Assembly (NCBI GenBank): GCA_958295665.1 | Contig: OY282560.1 | Span: 86,156,311 to 86,220,310, forward strand | Direction of reading: 5' to 3' | Length of the DNA: 64,000 bases | Origin: Tipula vernalis | Lineage: Eukaryota; Arthropoda; Insecta; Diptera; Tipulidae | Part shown: positions 57,855 through 64,000 of the stretch, piece by piece | Position numbering within the stretch: the stretch's first letter is position 1 | How the letters are laid out: the number at the start of each line of letters is the position of its first letter | The notes under the pieces: model-generated | Databases searched by the model: none | What the model saw: only the letters and a program-made list of their open reading frames with translations | Told to the model about the DNA's origin: nothing | Translations under genes and position numbers: made by a program

Positions 57855-58883
57855 CACTCCCGAGTAACTAAATCGACTCAAACCTTTAGCGCTCACAGAA
57901 AGGCAATTTTTTTTTAAAATGGCCTAACCGATTTTCACAACCGGGCGTTGTCATGCATCAATATGAAATCTGCCCCTATATATCTTGCGTAGGTCACTTC
58001 ATGATTAAAGAGAATGTCCTCGATGTATCGTTCAGCGGTCAGACCTCCTCTACGGCCTCCACCAGGTATGAAAACAAGATCTGTTTTTCCCTCAAGCGAT
58101 ATGCCAGCCCACACCATGCGCGAACCGCCGCCGTACGAGACTGTTTCAGCAAAACCGCACTGGACGCCGGTAGAACCGGTCTCTCCTATCACTGCCATAG
58201 AGACCTATTCTGCACTCGTCAGTGAATAGAATGTACCTCCATTGCTCGATGCTCCAATTGATGTATTCGTGAGCAAATTCGCGTCGCACTTTACAGTGGC
58301 ATGCTGTCAATTTTTAGGGCTCTAGCGGGTCGTCTTGGAGTTAGGTTGACTTTCTTCAAGGGTCTTCTTACTGTCCATGGACTAACAGCTGTATCTCGAA
58401 CTTGTTAAGCTCCTGTTGGACATCGACGGCCGTGAGATGGCAATTTCGCGTAGTAAAGTTAGAACGATAAATCGATCGTCCTTCTCAGATGTACAGCAGA
58501 TTGCGTCCTTCTTGCAATAAAGCAACAAATTGTGCGGCTTTCTCTGGAGTAGTATTCATGATTTTGAGGAAACAACGAATGAAACTGGTAGAAATTTTTT
58601 TAGGTCAACGTCTGATAAGTGACTGATGGCAAAATATCAGTCAACGTGGTATTATACAGGAAATTGCAGCACGCCAATTTTTTTCACCGAAATATATCGC
58701 ATTTTGCTACGATTGCTTTAATTTGAAAAGTACTGTATAGATTTTAATGATAAAGGTGTCGTTGTAAAGATAAAATACTAAGCTGTCAAAAAAAAGTTGT
58801 TTTACGAAAAACGGTAAAGTCATTTAAAAAAAAAGTCCTTTTGTACACGCGGAGGTTTGAATCGATTTAGTTGATCGGGAGTG
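57855..58883 (-). mobile_element. Tc1-like transposon with TIRs and TA duplication
   Basis: The ends CACTCCCGAGTAACTAAATC and the inverse of CACTCCCGATCAACTAAATC form inverted repeats, well matched for about 40 bp and fading over about 75 bp. TA lies directly outside both (57853-57854, 58884-58885). Length is 1,029 bp. It encloses a Tc1 transposase pseudogene that lacks its C-terminal part. Confidence 0.88.
57935..58559 (-). pseudogene. Tc1-like transposase, C-terminally deleted
   Basis: The transposase would cut and rejoin the element's ends. It starts at ATG 58559 (MNTTPEKAAQFVALLQEG). The N-terminal DNA-binding part is shortened and frame-shifted. The catalytic domain then reads FTDECRIGL-like text (LTDECRIGLYGSDRRDRFYR, about 58200), SYGGGSRMVWAGISLEGKTD (about 58110) and FILMHDNARL (about 57960). 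It ends there, so the third acidic residue and about the last 80 residues are missing. The sequence runs directly into the terminal inverted repeat. Inactive. Confidence 0.85.
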
Positions 58884-58885
58884 TA

Positions 58886-59917
58886 TATATAATATTTGCA
58901 AATAAAATATCCTATTCCTCTGCCTTTATCCATTGTATACTGTAATGTCTACACGGGGTAAGGAAATAAGATCGCAGGAATTAATATGGCAAAAAAAAGA
59001 ATTAGCCTCAGAAAAAAATTGGAATTAAAGCTAGAAATTCGGATTCTAATGTTCCGCGGTTTATTCTGCGGGTTATTGTTTTTCATTCAATATTAAATTT
59101 TCCCTTATCCAGAATTTCATTCGAGTGTGATAATTTAAGTCAGCAGAACATTATAAGTGTCCAATTTTGTTACGCAAAAATGGAGTTAAACTCGGAAAAA
59201 TTACGAAAATCAACCCAGCAACTATTTTTTTTACGACTTTAATTCCACTAAATCCACTAAGCCGGAAACTTTTACTAGTTTAATTCCTGCGATTTTATTT
59301 CGCGGAGCCTGTCTTACAAATGACGTTCCAAGTTATGGCATCGCCCTTATTTAATTTTGATAATTTGATCGGAGAGTATAGGTTATTCGAAGTTTATAGG
59401 GCCGGCGACCTATAGGTAAATCCGGCCCTTAAGCCAATATGAATTTTACCACTCCAAATAGGGATCGGTCGAATTTTTATTTTGGTATAGTGGACTGTAT
59501 TATATTTTTTGTTATTTTTGTTTCACGTTGATGTTTTTAGATTATAACACAAATTTATTTTTCTGCCTTTTTTGAAATTAACGTGGTTGTCCTTATTACC
59601 CATATTTTTTTAAGGAATGTACCCTTTTTCTTTTTTACTACTTGACGTTAGTTACAATTCATATTTTCCTACCGACCATATAATTATACATATTAGGCAC
59701 ACCACGCGCATGTAAGTCTGATTACTGACAGAAATCCATTTGATAAATATTAACTTATGTACTAATTTAAATTGATTCCAAACATACACAAGGATTAATC
59801 CTTTGCAACGGTTTTATTTTTAAATTCAAATTTGGGTACCTGAATTGGTATCCTCTGATATTAATTTAAACTGAAATTACGAATGCAGTAAGTATTAATT
59901 TTTAAACTGTTAATAAT
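58886..59917. other. Unassigned noncoding stretch
   Basis: AT-rich, with no open frame or repeat partner that I can support. Confidence 0.4.
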
Positions 59918-60198
59918 ATGTTTTTTATTAACACGTAGAAACATTTTAGTATTTACGAACGGTAATTCAACGAAAACCGGGTAATAGACAGAATTCTATT
60001 TATTTAATTTTTAACTTAATATGTTCCGAAGATTGTAAGAGAATTCAATCCAGTTTCGAACTGATGAGCTTATGATTATGAATCTTCGGAACATATTAAG
60101 TTAAAAATTAAATAAATAGAATTCTGTCTATTAGCCGGTTTTCCTTGAATTACCGTTCGTAAATACTAAAATGTTTCTACGTGTTAATAAAAAACACA
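59918..60198. repeat. Long palindrome, ~117-bp arms
   Basis: Arms 59918-60034 and 60081-60198 are near-perfect inverted copies around a 46-base loop. The arms include 'tttacgaacggtaattcaac' and 'cttaatatgttccgaagatt'. The loop itself contains a small palindrome (cagtttcgaactg). Confidence 0.92.
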
Positions 60199-60451
60199 TT
60201 TAAAAGTGTCGTAAGACCGGTAGCATATTTAGAAATTACAAGAATTAATTAACATTCAACAAAAAATTAAAAAGTAAAATTAGCGTTCACAGCTTATGTG
60301 ATTGTCGTGAAGAAGAAAAAATTGTAATTGAATTTATCTGTATTAGTACGATTCGCTAGTATATAAAGCACAGGACATTCTGTATATATAGAATGTAAAT
60401 TGTGGTATAGTCAGTCCAGTCGCCGCGGCCTGATGAGAGGATTGATTTTTT

Positions 60452-60581
60452 CATAATCATAAGCTCATCAGTTCGAAACTGGATTGAATTCTCTTACAAT
60501 CTTCGGAACATATTAAATTAAAAATTAAATAAATAGAATTCTGTCTATTAGCCGGTTTTCGTTGAATTACCGTTCGTAAAT
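60452..60581. repeat. Third copy of the palindrome arm and loop
   Basis: It carries the loop sequence in inverted form followed by the right-arm sequence, so it equals the inverse of arm 1 plus loop. It lies downstream of the BEL pol remnant and could be part of that element's 3' LTR or a separate repeat. Confidence 0.8.
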
Positions 60582-61577
60582 TTGTTAATAATAGTTTAAC
60601 TGATTTTAGAAATTCAATTCTTTTAAATAAATAATCAAACAAAGCGCCATTCAAAAACTTGACGTTCAAATTACATCCAATTTAAATTAACTTTAGCTTA
60701 TTCTACATTAACCTACTTTTATTAAAAAAAATCAAATGTACATGCGACATTTTAACAAATTCAAATACTAATAAAAAAATTTATAAAACTTAATCAATAT
60801 TTTTTCCTGGAAGTTTGGCTAATTTAGTGATTCCTCTCTTAATTATTCCATTTTGAGTTCGAATTTGCGCACATCTCACCTTAGCATCAGCTCCTTCATA
60901 AACCTGTACTACTCTTCCCAGAAGCCAATGTGTACTGGGCATGTTATCATCCATGACAATAACTAAATCATTGACATCTAAATTGGGTTGTGACAACTGC
61001 CATTTGCCGCGCTGTTGTAGTGAATTTACATATTCCAAATAAAATCTTTACCAATACTGTTGCACCATTTGAGTGATTTGTTGCCATTGCGACAATCGAT
61101 TTGAGGGTAATTCACTAATATCTGGTTTCGTAATTGTGTTAATCGCTTTCCCATAGTCAAAAAATGACCTGGTGTTAATGGATTCAAATCATTAGGATCA
61201 GAAGACATCTCGGATATCGGCCTTGAATTCATTACTCCTTCAATTTATCCCACCAAAGTGTACAAAAACTCCAATGTCACCACCTTAGGACCAATTACGT
61301 GTTTCATATGTGTTTTAATGGTCTTTACTCCGGACTCCCACAATCCGCCGAAGTGAGGCGTGCTTGGTGGAATAAAGTTCCACTGTACACCTTGATTCAC
61401 ACAGAAATTTTGAATTTTGCTTTGTTTTTTGATAAACAATTCTTCTAAATGCTGTAGTTTGGTGTGAGCACCTTTGAAGTTTGTACCATTATCGCTCCAT
61501 AGTTGAGCGCTCCTTCCCCTTCTGCTAAAAAATCGCTTTAAACAGGCTAGAAATGCTTCCGTCGTAGCATCTTCGAC

Positions 61578-61589
61578 GACATCTAAATG
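61578..61589. other. SINE target duplication, left
   Basis: GACATCTAAATG, identical to 61964-61975. The 12-bp length fits L1/LINE-type target-primed insertion. Confidence 0.88.
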
Positions 61590-61963
61590 ATTGTTTGTTT
61601 GTTTTTATCCCTGCAATCTGTTCTGGGGCTCGAGGCACTCCCAACTCTTTCGCAGTTCGCTTTTTACGTCCTACCTTACGCCTTTTGTGGCCAAATCGAG
61701 GACGTACGGCTATAGACCCGTTTTCGTTTAAACCACCTGCACATTGCATTGCTTCATGCCAACCTATAGTGCTGACATGAAAGGTGGGTCGGCCCATGGA
61801 TTCCGCACTCTCAACAGGGGGTCATAGTTGTGTTCATCGTCATCACCGATCGTAATCAGATGATGAAAAATCCCTTTTGCATCCCGCCCCTATAGGGATT
61901 CGAACCCGGTACCTCCCGATCCAACCGCCGCAGCTTTAACCACTGCGCCGTTTGCTCGGTTAT
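61590..61963 (-). mobile_element. tRNA-derived SINE in BEL integrase
   Basis: The minus strand begins with a tRNA-like head: an A-box-like TGGTTAAAGCTG (about 61945) and a B box GGTTCGAATCC (about 61895). A unique body follows, ending in 'acaaacaaacaat'. It is flanked by the direct repeat gacatctaaatg (61578-61589 and 61964-61975), whose sequence is part of the BEL AVHLDV coding. Pol III promoter elements look intact. The body also gives a 90-residue incidental open frame. Confidence 0.88.
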
Positions 61964-64000
61964 GACATCTAAATGTACAGCCTTTGTTGTAAAACAATCG
62001 AAAATGCACACATATACCTTGCTATACGTTTCCTTTCTTTGATTTCGATATCGAACCGCAAACGGATCACAATAGTCAATTCCGGCAGTATGAAATGGTA
62101 TACATGCTTCAATACGGCTTGCCGGTAAATCACCCATCAAATGATTTAACGACCTTGGTTTCAATCGAAAACAAGGTAAACATCGATGTGATATTTTTTT
62201 TTTTACTAAATTTTTACCATTTAAAATCCAGTATTTTTGACGAATAGTGGCTAAGGTCTGTTGAATTCCGCTATATAGATTAACAATATGTTCATACTGA
62301 ATCAAAATTTCCGTATAGTGATGCTTTGGGAGAATGTATGGATGTTTCTGGTCGTATTGTAACGAACTTTTTTTTAAACGACCTCCCACTCTGAGTAACC
62401 CGTCATTATCAATGAAACATAATAACATTTTTAATTTACTGGGTTTCTTGATTTGAAAATTCGCCCGTAGTGAAGATATTTCATCATTAAACTCTGACTG
62501 TTGGACGATACCGATTAAATATTTATTTGCTTGAGCTAATTCTGTGACAGTTATAGACCCAGTTCTCTTTTTGGTTTTGTTTTTTAAGTTGTGAACGTAA
62601 CGTTTCCAATATGCAACATGTCGCCTTAATTTTGTTATAGAAGAATAATTCTGAATCGGAAAAATATTATCGACTGATGTAGTATTCAAAAACACTAGTT
62701 TTTCAGTTTTAATTTCTGGCAACTTGTACAGTGTTCCAGTTCACCAGGCATGATCCCACGTGATAATACATATGCGGCATTATTTTTTGAATCAACGTGT
62801 CGCCACGTCATGTGTGATGTGATTTCTTGAATCTCACAAACAAAGTTTTTAATTGTATGGAGTCAACTTTAACCATGACAACACAATCGTAGAATCTGAC
62901 CACATTATATTTCATTGACATTTATGTTCATTGACTCTATCACTTTTTTAACAAGACCTGACAACAATAACGCTGCATTCAACTCCAACCTTGGAATGGA
63001 TGTTACCTTGAGTGGTGCTACTCGGGATTTACCACAAAGCAAATTTACAGTTATATCGCCATGTTTATTAATTGATCGTATATACACGCATGCCCCATAT
63101 GCGCTGCTTGACGCGTCTGCAAATCCATGGATTTCCAGTTGCTTTGCTTCATCACCAATAACTCTTCTTTTGATCTGAATATTATTAATTAGTGGCAAGT
63201 TATTGTAAAATTTATTCCATGTGATTTGTATATTATCAGGAAGTTGGTCATCACATTTTATTCTGCTAAGCCATATTTGCTGCATTAGTATTTTCGCTGT
63301 GATAATTACCGGAGCAATGAGTCCCAACGGATCAAATAATTTTGCGATTGACGACAAAGTTTCTCGTTTCGTTGTTTGCGATTTGGCTTTGGTTTGTGCA
63401 ATATTAAAAATAAAAGAATCATTCTTGGCGTTCCAAATCAAACCCAAAGTTTTAATAGTATCATTGGATTCGTTTACTGGTTCCTGATCCTTTATTGGAA
63501 TGCGCTGTAACAACATATTCCATTCGATGACGATCTATTCGGGTCATTCCCGCACTTTCAAACATCTTGATCAATTGATCTTGTATCTCCAATGCTTCGT
63601 TAATAGTATCACTACCCGCCAATAAATCGTCCACGTAAAAACTTTCAATTGTTACCTTGGAAGCTAGTGGGTAATTACACTCTTCATCATGTGCCAATTG
63701 TAACAAAGTTTTCGTCGCTAAATATGGTGCAGCTGACGTACCATACGTCACTGTTTGCAATCTATATTCTTGAATCGGGTCAGTTTCATTTTTTCGCCAA
63801 AATATTTTCTGATATCGCGTATGATCATCACAAATTTTGATTTGCCTGTACATCTTTTCCACGTCTGTGGTAAAAGCATACACAAATTTTCTGAATCTAA
63901 GTATAATTGAGAACAGTTCTTGCTGGACATCTGGACCCACCATGAGTATGTCGTTCAAACTTAAATTTGTGGACGTCTTTGCCGACGTTCGTTGTTGTAC

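Larger units (their letters stand above)
60790..64000 (-). pseudogene. BEL/Pao retrotransposon pol, decayed and cut by window edge
   Basis: Minus-strand pol. From the window end: SLNDILMVGPDVQQELFSII (about 63940), TTDVEKMYRQI (about 63860), RT active site ESFYVDDLLAGSD (about 63640), a linker with SIAKLFDPLGLIAPV (about 63330), RNase H-like GFADASSSAYGACVY (about 63110), integrase zinc region, GIDYCDPF (about 62070), AVHLDV (about 61980), LWSDNGTNFKGAHTKLQ (about 61490) and HFGGLWESGVK (about 61350). The C-terminal [10 protein letters not shown] (about 61170) and WLLGRVVQVYEG (about 60900) follow, with a stop at 60790. Frameshifts occur at about 63500, 62900-62720, 61440 and 61240. A SINE at 61590-61963 splits the integrase. 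Confidence 0.9.

Noticed and set aside
61880..61955. A tRNA gene suggested by a B box and an A-box-like motif
   Set aside because: The cloverleaf is not complete, and the sequence continues into a SINE body bounded by a 12-bp target duplication.

Overview
The window looks like AT-rich, repeat-dense insect nuclear DNA, most likely dipteran. The evidence is spliceosomal introns with standard GT-AG borders, an Asn-rich low-complexity coding exon, and a mix of errantivirus (gypsy-type), copia, BEL/Pao, Jockey, LOA-like, Helitron, Tc1/mariner and tRNA-SINE sequences. No bacterial features are present. The only host gene I can support is a two-exon piece on the + strand: exon 6842-7328 (ATG at 6983) and exon 46833-47038. 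They join in phase across an intron of about 39.5 kb. I do not recognise the gene. Nearly everything else is mobile or repetitive DNA, much of it lying inside that intron.

Layout, left half. 1-2960: a decayed, internally deleted Ty3/gypsy element (minus strand, tRNA-Leu-type primer site) flanked by an older dispersed repeat. 3005-3094: a hairpin. 3712-5700: two copies of a repeat carrying a (GTCTGTCA)n tract, enclosing an array with alternating 159/144-bp spacing. 6842-7328: host exon. 8067-9851 and 17093-17400: a ~280-bp repeat array split by a complete errantivirus-like endogenous retrovirus (9852-17092) with apparently identical 279-bp LTRs, a TCTA target duplication, and open gag, pol and env frames. 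17405-21665: a Jockey-clade LINE with broken ORFs. 23135-25800 and 28700-29580: decayed transposon-like coding, separated by a ~174-bp satellite that changes orientation once. 29815-32149: a truncated copia element inserted in a LINE reverse transcriptase fragment. 33176-34600: a plus-strand relic of an RNase H-bearing LINE.

Layout, right half. 35300-36480: a ~182-bp array. 37093-45416: an 8.3-kb element with ~285-bp terminal inverted repeats enclosing about 49 copies of a strict 156-bp tandem unit plus a scrap of Tc1-like transposase. I consider this the most novel object in the window. 46833-47038: second host exon. 49260-53350: a LOA-like LINE abutting a Helitron fragment (53350-54975). 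54987-55544: a MITE with 82-bp inverted repeats. 57180-57650 and 57855-58883: two internally deleted mariner/Tc1 elements. 59918-60198: a long palindrome with a third copy nearby. 60790-64000: a decayed BEL/Pao pol interrupted by a tRNA-derived SINE with a 12-bp target duplication.

The genes do not form a pathway. The window is a nested record of transposon insertions around one host gene. The errantivirus is the only element that looks recent and coding-competent; the others carry stops, frameshifts or deletions.
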